28,131 nt of DNA from WJKQ01 sp043810515 (GTDB lineage: Bacteria; Patescibacteriota; Gracilibacteria; UBA1369; LOWO2-01-FULL-3), in assembly GCA_043810515.1 (NCBI GenBank), contig JBDRNZ010000042.1:1-28131 (forward strand). Direction: 5' to 3'. Position 1 is the first letter of the stretch, and every line of letters starts with the position of its first letter. Shown piece after piece: positions 7,795 through 16,018 of the stretch. The position numbers were made by a program, and so were the translations under genes. The notes under the pieces are model-generated. The model made no database searches, was not told the DNA's origin, and saw only the letters and a program-made list of their open reading frames with translations.

Positions 7795-8280
7795 ATGACA
7801 GACTTTTTCGCACAGGACGGAGGACTCTCTCTGGCACTGCTGGGTGCGGCAATTGCCGTAGCTCTGGGAGGAATCGGATCAGCTCTAGGCGTCTCAATTG
7901 CCGGACAGGCCGGTGCAGGCGTAACTACCGAACATCCGGAAAAATTCGGTAAAGTGCTTGTATTGGAAGCACTCCCTGGCACTCAGGGAATTTACGGATT
8001 TTTAGTGGGATTTCTGATTCTGCTTTTCACGGGAATCCTGGGAGGAGAAGCAAAAGAACTCACGGTAACGCAGGGATGGCAATATCTGTTCGCATGTCTT
8101 CCCGCAGGATTTTCATGTTTGTTTTCAGGAATTCAGCAGGGAAAAGTTGCCGCTGCGGGCATGAACATGATTGCAAAAGACGCAGCTCAGATGGGTAAAG
8201 CGATGGTATTGGCCGCTATGGTTGAAACATACGCCGTATTGGGCTTTTTGATCAGCGCGCTGCTTATTTTCTTCTTATAG
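7795..8280 (+). CDS. ntpK: V-type ATPase proteolipid subunit K (duplicated c subunit), probably Na+-binding
   Basis: This is a 161-residue, four-helix proteolipid made of two fused c-type hairpins, forming the rotor ring. It aligns closely from memory with Enterococcus hirae NtpK across GIGSALGV, TTEHPEKFGK, LPGTQGIYGF, SGIQQGKVAAAG and MVETYAVLGF. The five side chains that bind Na+ there (L61, T64, Q65, Q110, E139) correspond here to L60, T63, Q64, Q115 and E144, all identical. Only the second hairpin keeps the essential Glu, the usual V-type pattern of one ion per duplicated subunit. A strong hairpin follows directly (8291-8316), before subunit E. Sodium coupling is an inference from these residues. 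Confidence 0.96.
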   Translation: MTDFFAQDGGLSLALLGAAIAVALGGIGSALGVSIAGQAGAGVTTEHPEKFGKVLVLEALPGTQGIYGFLVGFLILLFTGILGGEAKELTVTQGWQYLFACLPAGFSCLFSGIQQGKVAAAGMNMIAKDAAQMGKAMVLAAMVETYAVLGFLISALLIFFL

Positions 8281-8290
8281 TTTTATTCAT

Positions 8291-8316
8291 GGTTTCCCGC
8301 AGCTTCGCGGGAGACC
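8291..8316 (+). promoter_or_regulatory. Strong intercistronic hairpin after the proteolipid gene
   Basis: GGTTTCCCGC (8291-8300) pairs with GCGGGAGACC (8307-8316) around the loop AGCTTC. It is a 10-bp stem with one G-U pair. No T-run follows, so it is not a standard terminator. It sits exactly between the genes for the multi-copy K subunit and the low-copy E subunit. A role in protecting the upstream mRNA or reducing read-through would fit the needed stoichiometry, but this is inference. Confidence 0.6.
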
Positions 8317-8351
8317 TTAATAAGATTATTAAGACATTAACTAATAAAATT

Positions 8352-8918
8352 ATGGCTCTAGTGGATATTTTGGAAAGAATAAACCATGAAACTGCGAAGC
8401 AGATCGCCCAGTTGGAAAAAAGCTTTGAGGAAAAAAAACGTCATCTGGAAGAAGACAACAAAACCCGCCAGAAGACCATAGACGAAAAAATGCACGATAA
8501 AATAGAGGAAAACAGCAAAAAAATACTGGAAAAAGCCGAGAGCCTCGCTGAAAGAGAACGAAAAAACCGCCTTCTGGCGGCAAAAAGACAGGCTATTGAT
8601 GAAACTCTGGCCCTGGTAGTGGAAAAGCTGAGTAAAGCAGACGATTACGAAGACATCATAACTAAAATGCTTAAAGCCTCCGATCTCGAAGAAGAAAACA
8701 CTGTTGTGGTTTCGGCGAAGGGAAAAGAAGAGGCGACAAAGACCGCAATAAAAAAGTCCGGAAAGGCTTACTTTTTATCAGACAAAAGCTCGGACCTGAA
8801 AGGCGGTTTTATTCTTAAAACAGACAGAGTGGAAGTGGACAATTCATTCGAAACCATAATAAACGAACAACTTAGAAGCGACCTGGAAATAAAATTGCAT
8901 AAAACACTATTTGGATGA
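8352..8918 (+). CDS. ntpE: V/A-type ATPase peripheral stalk subunit E
   Basis: From ATG 8352 the product is 188 residues, the usual length for subunit E. The first half (about 1-80) is a charged coiled coil that pairs with subunit H. The second half (about 85-188) is a globular domain that contacts the head, with the family-like LKGGFILKTDRVEVDNSFE segment. The frame is open back to an ATG at 8289, but that start lies inside the intercistronic hairpin and adds 21 residues unlike the family, so I reject it. The gene ends in ATGA, overlapping the ATG of subunit C by four bases. Subunit E is the stator linking head and membrane parts. Confidence 0.88.
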   Translation: MALVDILERINHETAKQIAQLEKSFEEKKRHLEEDNKTRQKTIDEKMHDKIEENSKKILEKAESLAERERKNRLLAAKRQAIDETLALVVEKLSKADDYEDIITKMLKASDLEEENTVVVSAKGKEEATKTAIKKSGKAYFLSDKSSDLKGGFILKTDRVEVDNSFETIINEQLRSDLEIKLHKTLFG

Positions 8919-9949
8919 CCAAAATATACGACTTCGCATACAGCGTGGCCCTGGTACGGACTCTCGAAACTATGCTTTTGAACGAAAACGAAGTAGAGCG
9001 CATGATGCTCGCACCATCTGCCACAGATGCCTTTAAAATCCTGAATGAATTTGACTACGCGGACAACAAAGCCGGCATAGACAGTCCATCAGACTTTCAG
9101 AAAGTTATAACTGAAGGACTCATGGACATAAAAAAAACACTTACGAAGATTACGCCGGACAAAAGGATGCTCAATATCATTCTGCATCAGTACGATTTTC
9201 ACAATATAAAAACAATGATTAAGGCTAAGATAAGCGGAAAAACATACGAAGATATTAAAACACTACTGAGCGACATGGGGGCGATACCAACCGAAGCGCT
9301 TAAAAATTACATACTTGAGGATATAACAAACACATCATTTGAGCTGACGGAGCGCACAGAAAAATACATAAAGAAAATAATTAAAAAAGTCCAAGAACTT
9401 TTTGAGAAGGAAAAAAATCCACAGGTAATTGATCTATATCTCGACCAGAAACTAATGAAAATAATTTACGGAATAACTTTAGACAGCAAAAGTGACTTCC
9501 TTGTGCAGTATGTCAAAAAACTGATAGACATAAACAACATAAAACTCTTTTTCCGCATGAAGTCGCAGGAAAAACCATTACAGCTATACGAAATGGCATT
9601 TCTCTGGAACGGCAACGTTCCATATACCAGCTTCAAGGACGCGTACAGTCACGGTCTAGGCACATTCCCGGAGTTGATGAAAAATACCCCGTACGCAAAA
9701 ATAATAGAAACCGGATACAGACACTACGAGGAGGAAAAAACCTTCATTTACCTTGAAAAGGAGGCAGAAAATTACCTGACGAATTTCATAAAAAGAGCAA
9801 AACTCACAGCTTTCGGCCCCGGACCGTTAATCGCATACTTCCTGGCAAAGAAAAACAACGCCTTGGTTATAAGAATGATAATGGTAAACAAACTTAACAA
9901 CATCGACCCTGAAGAAATCAGGAGTAGATTAAGAGAATTATATTCATAA
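8915..9949 (+). CDS. ntpC: V/A-type ATPase subunit C (d-like rotor socket)
   Basis: The 344-residue, mostly helical soluble protein has the length and character of archaeal/bacterial subunit C, which caps the membrane K ring and receives the central shaft made of D and F. The typical N-terminal YSVALVRTLETMLLNENEVERMM segment and HQYDFHNIKTMIKAKISG are recognisable, as is the C-terminal FGPGPLIAYFLAKKNN, which corresponds to the conserved G-x-E/P-x-x-x-x-Y-x-x-A-K-E-x-E region. That last motif usually has KE; here it is KKN, a small deviation. The start overlaps the stop of subunit E (ATGA) and subunit F follows after 8 nt. Confidence 0.94.
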   Translation: MTKIYDFAYSVALVRTLETMLLNENEVERMMLAPSATDAFKILNEFDYADNKAGIDSPSDFQKVITEGLMDIKKTLTKITPDKRMLNIILHQYDFHNIKTMIKAKISGKTYEDIKTLLSDMGAIPTEALKNYILEDITNTSFELTERTEKYIKKIIKKVQELFEKEKNPQVIDLYLDQKLMKIIYGITLDSKSDFLVQYVKKLIDINNIKLFFRMKSQEKPLQLYEMAFLWNGNVPYTSFKDAYSHGLGTFPELMKNTPYAKIIETGYRHYEEEKTFIYLEKEAENYLTNFIKRAKLTAFGPGPLIAYFLAKKNNALVIRMIMVNKLNNIDPEEIRSRLRELYS

Positions 9950-9957
9950 AAACTAAT

Positions 9958-10326
9958 ATGGCTGAAAATTACTCAATAGCAATCGTCGGAAACAAAGACA
10001 CCGTTCTTGGATTCAAAGGACTGGGTCTGAAAACATTTGACGCAAACACAACCGCAGAAGCTCTGCCGATACTGTTCGACCTTAAAGCGGAAGAGGCAAT
10101 AATTGATAAAGACACGGGAGAATCGCGCCCGGCATACGCAATCATCTTCATAACCGAAGATCTCGCGGCGGGAATATCAAAAGAAGATTATAAAAAATTA
10201 AGCCGCGAAGCCCTGCCCGCAATAATACCGGTACCGGGAAGCAAAGGAACCGAAGGATACGGAATAAAAAGAATCGGAAAAATGGTGGAACAGGCGGTTG
10301 GAAGCGACATACTGAAAAAAGACTAA
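9958..10326 (+). CDS. ntpG: V/A-type ATPase subunit F (NtpG-type)
   Basis: At 122 residues this is slightly longer than most F subunits (about 100-110). It begins with the typical beta strand SIAIVGNKDTVLGFKGLGL, the family signature for a Rossmann-like fold, and continues with YAIIFITEDLAAGI. The C-terminal helix has EGYGIKRIGKMVEQAVGSDIL. Subunit F binds the D shaft and forms the central rotor stalk. Compared with relatives there is a short insertion around residues 45-57 (LKAEEAIIDKDTGESRP). It lies between C and A, the conserved operon position. Confidence 0.93.
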   Translation: MAENYSIAIVGNKDTVLGFKGLGLKTFDANTTAEALPILFDLKAEEAIIDKDTGESRPAYAIIFITEDLAAGISKEDYKKLSREALPAIIPVPGSKGTEGYGIKRIGKMVEQAVGSDILKKD

Positions 10327-10363
10327 AGTTAAATAAACTTATTAAAAAATAACTTACATAAAT

Positions 10364-12142
10364 ATGGAAAAAGGAACAATAACTAAAGTATCAGGACCGC
10401 TCGTCGTGGCAAACGGCATGCGGGATGCAAGAATGTACGAAGTCGTCAGAGTTTCAGAAGAAAAATTAAGAGGCGAAATAATAGAGCTGAACGGTGACGA
10501 AGCCTCAATACAGGTATATGAAGATACCGGCGGAATAGGCCCCGGGGATCCGGTATATGCAACCGGTGAAACAATGACCGTCGAACTCGGACCCGGCCTT
10601 CTGACGTCAATTTATGACGGAATCCAAAGACCACTTGAACTCATCGAGAAAGCCGCTGGCGCATACATCACAAGAGGAATCGACGTTCCGGGACTTGATT
10701 ATGAAAAAAAATGGGAATTCAAGCCCACGAAATCCAAGGGTGAACAGGTTGAACACGGCGACATTATTGGAGAAATCGACGAAACAACCCTAATAAGCCA
10801 TAAAATAATGATTCCGCCGACCATAAAAAGCGGAACAATCGAGGAAATCAAAAGCGGCTCTTTCACAATCACGGAAGTGGTCGCGGTGATTAAAGATGAT
10901 GACGGGAAAAAGCACGACATCACGATGCTGCAAAAATGGTCAATCCGCTCACCTCGTCCCGTAAAGAAAAAAACAGTACCAAACATGCCACTCGTTACAG
11001 GATCGAGAATCCTGGACACGCTTTTTCCGATAGCAAAAGGTGGCGCGGGCTGTATCCCGGGACCGTTCGGAGCAGGAAAAACAGTTACCCAGCAGTCGCT
11101 GGCTAAATTTTGTGACGCACAGGTAATCGTATATATCGGCTGCGGCGAGCGCGGAAATGAGATGACGGACGTTCTTATGGAATTTCCGGAGCTTAAAGAT
11201 CCAAATACAGGCGAACCGCTCATGAAACGAACCATTCTTATTGCAAACACTTCAAACATGCCGGTTGCGGCACGTGAAGCCTCAGTTTACACGGGAATCA
11301 CCATCGCGGAATACTATCGCGACATGGGCTACAACGTCGCGCTGATGGCCGATTCTACATCGCGTTGGGCGGAAGCTCTCCGTGAAATGTCCGGACGTCT
11401 TGAAGAAATGCCGGGTGAAGAAGGATACCCAGCCTATCTCGGATCAAAAACGGCGGAATTTTATGAAAGAGCCGGCGCAGTTACATGTCTGGGAGGAGAA
11501 GGCAGAGAAGGAACAATAACCGTTATTGGAGCAGTATCACCTCCTGGCGGAGATCTTTCCGAACCGGTAACCCAAAACACATTGCGTGTCACTAAAGTAT
11601 TCTGGGGTCTGGACGCAAAACTTGCCTACAAACGTCATTTCCCAGCCATAAACTGGCTAACAAGCTACTCCCTTTATGTAGATAATGTCTCCGACTACTG
11701 GAAAAAAGAAGTAGCCGAAGATTACGGAAAAGTAAGAATTGAAATTATGAGTATTCTTCAACAGGAAGCATCTCTCGAGGAAATAGTCAGGTTGGTGGGA
11801 ACAGACTCCCTTTCACCAAAAGAAAGGCTTGTCCTCCACACCGCAAAATCCGTTCGCGAGGACTTCCTTTTCCAGAACGCGTTTGATTACGTGGACGCTT
11901 TTACTCCGCTAAAAAAACAATACTGGATATTAAGAGTTATTCTGGCGGTATACCACGAAGCTTTGAAATTTGTTGACAAAGAAGGATTCGCATTTGAAGA
12001 TTTTCAGAAACTTCCCGTACTGGAAAAAGTTGTTAAATCAAAAGACATTCCGCACGAAGAACTGGAAACTTACGAAAAACTGGAAAAAGAGGTGGTAAGC
12101 GCAATCGGAGAATTTGGCAGACGATCTGAATCTGAAAAATAA
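10364..12142 (+). CDS. ntpA: V/A-type ATPase catalytic subunit A
   Basis: This 592-residue protein is the catalytic nucleotide-binding subunit of the A3B3 head. The beta-barrel domain is at about 1-75, starting with GTITKVSGPLVVANGM. The A-type non-homologous insertion follows (about 110-190). The nucleotide domain has the Walker A loop GPFGAGKT at residues 233-240, the catalytic Glu in GCGERGNEMTDVLMEFPEL, Walker B in VALMADSTSRWAEALREMSG, and EEGYPAYL. The helical C-terminal domain completes it. All catalytic elements look intact. It sits 37 nt after subunit F and 44 nt before subunit B. Depending on ion gradients the enzyme may work as a pump or a synthase. Confidence 0.98.
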   Translation: MEKGTITKVSGPLVVANGMRDARMYEVVRVSEEKLRGEIIELNGDEASIQVYEDTGGIGPGDPVYATGETMTVELGPGLLTSIYDGIQRPLELIEKAAGAYITRGIDVPGLDYEKKWEFKPTKSKGEQVEHGDIIGEIDETTLISHKIMIPPTIKSGTIEEIKSGSFTITEVVAVIKDDDGKKHDITMLQKWSIRSPRPVKKKTVPNMPLVTGSRILDTLFPIAKGGAGCIPGPFGAGKTVTQQSLAKFCDAQVIVYIGCGERGNEMTDVLMEFPELKDPNTGEPLMKRTILIANTSNMPVAAREASVYTGITIAEYYRDMGYNVALMADSTSRWAEALREMSGRLEEMPGEEGYPAYLGSKTAEFYERAGAVTCLGGEGREGTITVIGAVSPPGGDLSEPVTQNTLRVTKVFWGLDAKLAYKRHFPAINWLTSYSLYVDNVSDYWKKEVAEDYGKVRIEIMSILQQEASLEEIVRLVGTDSLSPKERLVLHTAKSVREDFLFQNAFDYVDAFTPLKKQYWILRVILAVYHEALKFVDKEGFAFEDFQKLPVLEKVVKSKDIPHEELETYEKLEKEVVSAIGEFGRRSESEK

Positions 12143-12186
12143 AGACAGAATTTTCAAAATAATTCACATATTAATCAAATATCATC

Positions 12187-13566
12187 ATGCAAAAAGAATA
12201 TAAAACCCTCACCTCCATTGCCGGACCGCTGATACTCGTGGAAGGAGTAGAGGGAGTAAAATATGAAGAACTTGTCGAGATGACGCTAACATCGGGAGAA
12301 AAAAGACTCGGAAAAGTTCTGGAGGTCCACAAAGACACCGCGCTTGTACAGATGTTTGAAAGTACAAGAGGCATAGCAACCGAAGGAACAAAAGCCAAAT
12401 TCCTTGGAAAACCGCTTGAAATCGGAATTTCCGAGGACATGCTTGGAAGAGTTTTCTCGGGAAGAGGCCGCCCTCTGGATGACGGACCTGAAATAATTCC
12501 GGAAAAAAAGCTGAATATTAACGGCGCTCCAATAAATCCGTATTCAAGAGATTATCCGAACGACTTCATTCAGACCGGAATATCAACAATCGACGCGTTA
12601 AACACACTCGTGCGCGGACAGAAACTCCCCATCTTTTCCGGAGCGGGACTTCCCCACTCACCTGTCGCGGCGCAAATCGCCAGACAAGCAAAGGTAAGAG
12701 GAAGCGAAGGCGAATTCGCGGTTATATTTGCGGCGATGGGAGTCACATTTGAGGAAGCGGAATATTTCACGAATGAATTCAAAAAAACGGGAGCCATTAA
12801 CAGGTCCGTGCTCTTTATAAACACAGCTGCGGATCCGGTTGTAGAACGTATCGCTACTCCACGTCTGGCGCTTACCACAGCGGAATATCTCGCGTTTGAA
12901 AAAAACATGCACGTTCTAGTAATCCTCACCGACCTCACAAATTACTGCGAGGCGCTCCGCGAAGTATCAGCAGCTCGAAAAGAGGTTCCGGGCCGCCGAG
13001 GTTATCCGGGTTATCTGTACACCGACCTTGCGACGCTGTACGAACGGGCAGGCCGCATAAAAGGAAAGAAAGGTTCAATTACGCAGATTCCAATTCTTAC
13101 AATGCCGGAAGACGACATCACTCACCCGATTCCGGATCTTACAGGATACATCACCGAGGGCCAGATCGTACTTTCACGAAGCCTGCATCAGGACGGCGTT
13201 TATCCTCCTGTAAATGTATTACCTTCGCTATCGCGACTTTCCCCGACTGCGCGAAAAGTCACGCGTGAGGATCACGAAGGTCTTTTTGGACAGTTGTACG
13301 CGTCATTTGCGCGAGGCCTTGAAGTCCGCGATCTTGCAATCATTTTGGGAGAATCCGCTTTGTCGGAAATCGACCTAAAATATCTAAAATTTGCGAATAA
13401 TTTTGAGAAAAAATTCATCACCCAGGGCGAAACTGAGGACAGAACAATCGAGGAAACCCTCGATCTCGGCTGGGAACTTCTGGCAATTCTGCCAAAATCA
13501 GAACTTAAACGTGTAAAAGAGGTATTTATCGAAAAATACCTGCCAAAAAATAAAGCAGAAAAGTAA
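12187..13566 (+). CDS. ntpB: V/A-type ATPase non-catalytic subunit B
   Basis: At 459 residues this is the regular length for the B subunit, which alternates with A in the head. It begins with YKTLTSIAGPLILVEGVEGV and contains the family markers GRVFSGRGRPLDDGPEI, FIQTGISTIDALNTLVRGQK, SGAGLPHSPVAAQIARQA in place of a true Walker A loop, LTDLTNYCEALREVSAARKE, PGRRGYPGYLYTDLATLYERAG and TGYITEGQI. The lack of a functional P-loop is normal for this subunit. The last residues KNKAEK precede the start of subunit D by only 6 nt. Confidence 0.98.
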   Translation: MQKEYKTLTSIAGPLILVEGVEGVKYEELVEMTLTSGEKRLGKVLEVHKDTALVQMFESTRGIATEGTKAKFLGKPLEIGISEDMLGRVFSGRGRPLDDGPEIIPEKKLNINGAPINPYSRDYPNDFIQTGISTIDALNTLVRGQKLPIFSGAGLPHSPVAAQIARQAKVRGSEGEFAVIFAAMGVTFEEAEYFTNEFKKTGAINRSVLFINTAADPVVERIATPRLALTTAEYLAFEKNMHVLVILTDLTNYCEALREVSAARKEVPGRRGYPGYLYTDLATLYERAGRIKGKKGSITQIPILTMPEDDITHPIPDLTGYITEGQIVLSRSLHQDGVYPPVNVLPSLSRLSPTARKVTREDHEGLFGQLYASFARGLEVRDLAIILGESALSEIDLKYLKFANNFEKKFITQGETEDRTIEETLDLGWELLAILPKSELKRVKEVFIEKYLPKNKAEK

Positions 13567-13572
13567 ACAACT

Positions 13573-14205
13573 ATGGCAAAACTAAACACCAAGCCAACCA
13601 GAATGGAGCTTTTAAACCTCAAAAGGAGGTTAAAAAGCGCCCAGCGCGGACATAAGCTTCTGAAAGACAAGCAGGACGGACTTATGCAGAAATTCATGGA
13701 AATAATTAAAGAAGCAAAGTCTCTTCGCAGAGAAATCGAGGAGAAACTATCCCGCGCATTCAAAAACTTCATGCAGGCATCCTCAATGATGCTTCCTGAA
13801 ATGCTCGAATCCGCGCTCCTTTATCCATCCGCGAAGACACAGCTCGAAGTTTCCACAAAAAACGTCATGAGCGTTCACATTCCGTATTTCAAGCTTCATC
13901 AGGAAGGCGATATCTTAAATTACGGCTACCTCCAGACCAGCGCGGAACTCGATATGGCGCTATCCGCCTTCCAGGACGTCTTTCCGCTTCTTGTAAAACT
14001 GGCTGAAATTGAAAAACAGGCCGAAAGACTCGCCGCGGAGCTCGAAACCACAAGACGCCGCGTAAACGCGCTGGAATACAAACTCATCCCCGACCTTAAG
14101 GAAACGGTAAAATTCATCACAATGAAACTCGCTGAATCCGAAAGATCCACGATAGTCGGCGTAATGAGAATCAAAGCGATGATCGAAGCCGCGGATAGTG
14201 TATAA
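13573..14205 (+). CDS. ntpD: V/A-type ATPase central shaft subunit D
   Basis: The 210-residue protein is a long antiparallel coiled coil that forms the rotating shaft through the A/B head. Its N-terminal TKPTRMELLNLKRRLKSAQRGHKLLKDKQDGLM is highly typical, as is the C-terminal RRRVNALEYKLIPDLKETVKFI, the conserved R-x-N-A-L-E motif. The extra middle segment (about residues 75-130) is the globular tip. It is the last ATPase gene. The TATAAT box of the following glycosyltransferase gene lies in its final codons (14201-14206). No additional ATPase genes (NtpH/NtpJ) follow. Confidence 0.96.
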   Translation: MAKLNTKPTRMELLNLKRRLKSAQRGHKLLKDKQDGLMQKFMEIIKEAKSLRREIEEKLSRAFKNFMQASSMMLPEMLESALLYPSAKTQLEVSTKNVMSVHIPYFKLHQEGDILNYGYLQTSAELDMALSAFQDVFPLLVKLAEIEKQAERLAAELETTRRRVNALEYKLIPDLKETVKFITMKLAESERSTIVGVMRIKAMIEAADSV

Positions 14206-14206
14206 T
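14201..14206 (+). promoter_or_regulatory. -10 box for a leaderless glycosyltransferase mRNA
   Basis: A perfect TATAAT preceded directly by TG overlaps the end of ntpD. It lies seven bases before the ATG at 14214, which is the normal distance from a -10 box to a transcription start, so the A of the ATG would be the first mRNA base. No convincing -35 box is visible. Confidence 0.55.
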
Positions 14207-14213
14207 TTTAGAC

Positions 14214-15278
14214 ATGCACATCCTGATTCTTGCTGACACCGTCGACAATCAGAAAGCAGGCATTCATTTTTACACAAAAAACCTTATTTCCGCCCTGCTC
14301 AAAATTGACAAAGAAAATTCTTACACCTTCATCCACTCCCGCCCCAACGATTTTTTCAAAAATACAAATCACTACATCATCCCCCAAAAAAGAGGATTTG
14401 GCTCGGAAACGATCCGCAGATTCATAAAAATCCCGAAACTCATAAAATCCCTCCACCCCGACATCGTCCTCGAGCCCTGCCACATCGGCCCTTTCAGACT
14501 TCCAAAATCGATCAGAAAAGCTGTCGTGATCCACGATCTCACACCCATTCTCTTTCCAAAATTCCACATAAGAAGAAGCGTCATCATCCATAAATTATTC
14601 CTGAAAAAAACTTTGAAAAACGCGGATCTCATCATCACTCCGTCGCAGTCAACCGCTAACGACATCAGAAAATTCTGCAAAATTTCATCAAAAATCACCC
14701 CGATTCATCTGGGAATCTCTCCTCCGATAGCCAATCCTCCCCTTTCATCCATCAAAAAACCATACATACTTTTTTTGGGAACAATAGAGCCGCGAAAAAA
14801 CCTAAAAATGCTCATAGATGCTTTTTCAGAACTCAAAGCCGAACATAACATCCCCCACCGCCTGGTTCTGGCCGGCGAAATCGGCTGGAAATCCGGAGAA
14901 ATCCTCAAAAAAACCCACCTCCGCAAAGACATAATTCTGACCGGCTACGTGACCGAAGAGGAAAAAGCCGCCCTCTACGCCGGCACCGACATGTTTGTCT
15001 ATCCGTCAATTTACGAAGGTTTCGGCCTCCCGCCTCTCGAAGCCATGAGCTACGGCATTCCGGTAATTTGCTCAACCGGCGGCAGCCTCAAAGAAATCTT
15101 CAGCGATCACGCCCTAACTTTCTCCCCCGCCGACAAGGATTCCCTCAAGGCCCACATCCTCTCCCTCATAAACAATCCCCACCTCAAAACCCAGCTTTCA
15201 GATTCCGGCAAAACCTACGCCTCCACCTTCACCCGGAGAAAAGCCGCGGCAGAAACCCTAAAAGCCCTAACTTCATAA
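14214..15278 (+). CDS. Glycosyltransferase, GT4-like (GT-B fold)
   Basis: This 354-residue enzyme should transfer a sugar from a nucleotide-sugar donor to an acceptor, probably in cell-envelope or exopolysaccharide synthesis. The N-terminal acceptor domain begins with HILILADTVDNQKAGIHFYTKNL and contains VIHDLTPILFP. The C-terminal donor domain has PYILFLGTIEPRKNLKMLI, LVLAGEIGWK, ILTGYVTEEEKAALYAGTDMFVYPS and the donor-binding YEGFGLPPLEAMSYGIPVI with the E-x7-E pattern of GT4 enzymes. It has no signal peptide or obvious membrane segment. Donor and acceptor cannot be inferred. The gene lies 8 nt after ntpD but has its own -10 box, so it may be transcribed independently and leaderless. Confidence 0.93.
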   Translation: MHILILADTVDNQKAGIHFYTKNLISALLKIDKENSYTFIHSRPNDFFKNTNHYIIPQKRGFGSETIRRFIKIPKLIKSLHPDIVLEPCHIGPFRLPKSIRKAVVIHDLTPILFPKFHIRRSVIIHKLFLKKTLKNADLIITPSQSTANDIRKFCKISSKITPIHLGISPPIANPPLSSIKKPYILFLGTIEPRKNLKMLIDAFSELKAEHNIPHRLVLAGEIGWKSGEILKKTHLRKDIILTGYVTEEEKAALYAGTDMFVYPSIYEGFGLPPLEAMSYGIPVICSTGGSLKEIFSDHALTFSPADKDSLKAHILSLINNPHLKTQLSDSGKTYASTFTRRKAAAETLKALTS

Positions 15279-15400
15279 GCGCAACATCTCAGGTCCTTCA
15301 TTTCGTCAAATGTAAAAAAGTAAAAATTTTGGAAATTTTTACAAACCACGGAAAACAACACATACCCGCCGTCCCAGGACGGGGAATCCGCTCGATTTCG

Positions 15401-15423
15401 GCTTGGACAAGCCAAAGCTTTTT
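15401..15423 (+). terminator. Probable intrinsic terminator after the glycosyltransferase
   Basis: GCTTGG (15401-15406) can pair with CCAAAGC (15412-15418) with one bulged A, and five T residues follow directly. A separate perfect AT-rich inverted repeat, GTAAAAATTT / AAATTTTTAC, lies upstream at about 15320-15342, and a small GC hairpin CCGTC-CCAG-GACGG at about 15369-15382. The 215-nt gap holds these and a promoter, but no gene that I can see. Confidence 0.45.
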
Positions 15424-15438
15424 AACCGCATAGCCTCC

Positions 15439-15467
15439 TTGACAAGTCCACCATTTTATGTAAAAAT
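15439..15467 (+). promoter_or_regulatory. Putative promoter before the 150-residue protein gene
   Basis: A perfect TTGACA (15439-15444) is followed after 17 nt by AAAAAT (15462-15467), with TG just upstream of the -10 region. The -10 box is poor but the -35 is perfect. Transcription would start near 15474, about 20 nt before the ATG at 15494. Confidence 0.4.
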
Positions 15468-15493
15468 AACCGCTATTTTCTATAACCAAAAAT

Positions 15494-15946
15494 ATGGAAA
15501 ATTTTGAGAAAAACCCACAAATTACCGAATCTCCAACAGGCGAAACTTCCCCTAAACAGGATGCTGCTACCAGACGCGTAAATTCAGGAAGAACGCTTGT
15601 AATGCTTGCAGCCCTCGCCGCTTTATCCGCGCCTGCCTGCAATAGCACTATTACCGGAAGCGAAACGGTGACTCTGCCGAATCCTGTTCTCGATAACATG
15701 CTTGAAGGAGTGACAATAGCCTTCCTTAAGGGCGAAATAGACGAAACGCAGGCTGAAACAGCGGCAGGAGAAATTCTCTCAAAAGCAGGCGTAAACCCGG
15801 GAACAATAAAATTCAACAGAAATTATACCGGTCAGGGAGAATTCTCAAACAATAGCGTTTCCGTAAATCCGGACCTTGCAATGGCCGCTTTCCGCAACAA
15901 ACTCATAACTCCGCGGATCAGACAGTACGGCCCGCGCAAAAGATAA
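15494..15946 (+). CDS. Hypothetical single-pass or lipid-anchored small protein
   Basis: I do not recognise this 150-residue protein. A polar, Thr/Ser-rich N-terminus of about 32 residues is followed by a hydrophobic stretch (LVMLAALAALSAPAC, about 35-49) that ends in Cys. This resembles a lipobox but has Pro at -2 and Ala at -3, so lipidation is uncertain and a simple membrane anchor is possible. The remainder is acidic to neutral: VLDNMLEGVTIAFLKGEIDETQAE looks helical, and the C-terminus is basic (RIRQYGPRKR). The long pre-hydrophobic segment is unusual for a signal peptide; a later start would shorten it, but no good internal ATG precedes the hydrophobic stretch. It lies 72 nt before the LemA gene. 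Confidence 0.7.
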   Translation: MENFEKNPQITESPTGETSPKQDAATRRVNSGRTLVMLAALAALSAPACNSTITGSETVTLPNPVLDNMLEGVTIAFLKGEIDETQAETAAGEILSKAGVNPGTIKFNRNYTGQGEFSNNSVSVNPDLAMAAFRNKLITPRIRQYGPRKR

Positions 15947-15959
15947 AAGAACTTTTCCT

Positions 15960-15997
15960 TTGCCAAATGCTTATATGCTAGTAAAATATCAACTAGC
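15960..15997 (+). promoter_or_regulatory. Putative promoter and inverted repeat before lemA
   Basis: TTGCCA (15960-15965) and TAAAAT (15982-15987) are 16 nt apart. The -10 box lies inside an imperfect operator-like arrangement, GCTAG (15977-15981) and CTAGC (15993-15997), that could bind a dimeric regulator. The leader to the ATG at 16019 would be about 25 nt without a Shine-Dalgarno site. Confidence 0.4.
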
Positions 15998-16018
15998 TAA
16001 TTTTTAATACTCTTTCAC

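Noticed and set aside
8289..8351. Longer start for ATPase subunit E at 8289
   Set aside because: The ATG lies at the base of a strong hairpin and the extra 21 residues do not resemble subunit E; ATG 8352 fits the family length.
15320..15342. AT-rich perfect inverted repeat as a plus-strand terminator of the glycosyltransferase gene
   Set aside because: No T-run follows on the plus strand; a better candidate with five Ts lies at 15401-15423. It could only work on the minus strand, where no gene ends.
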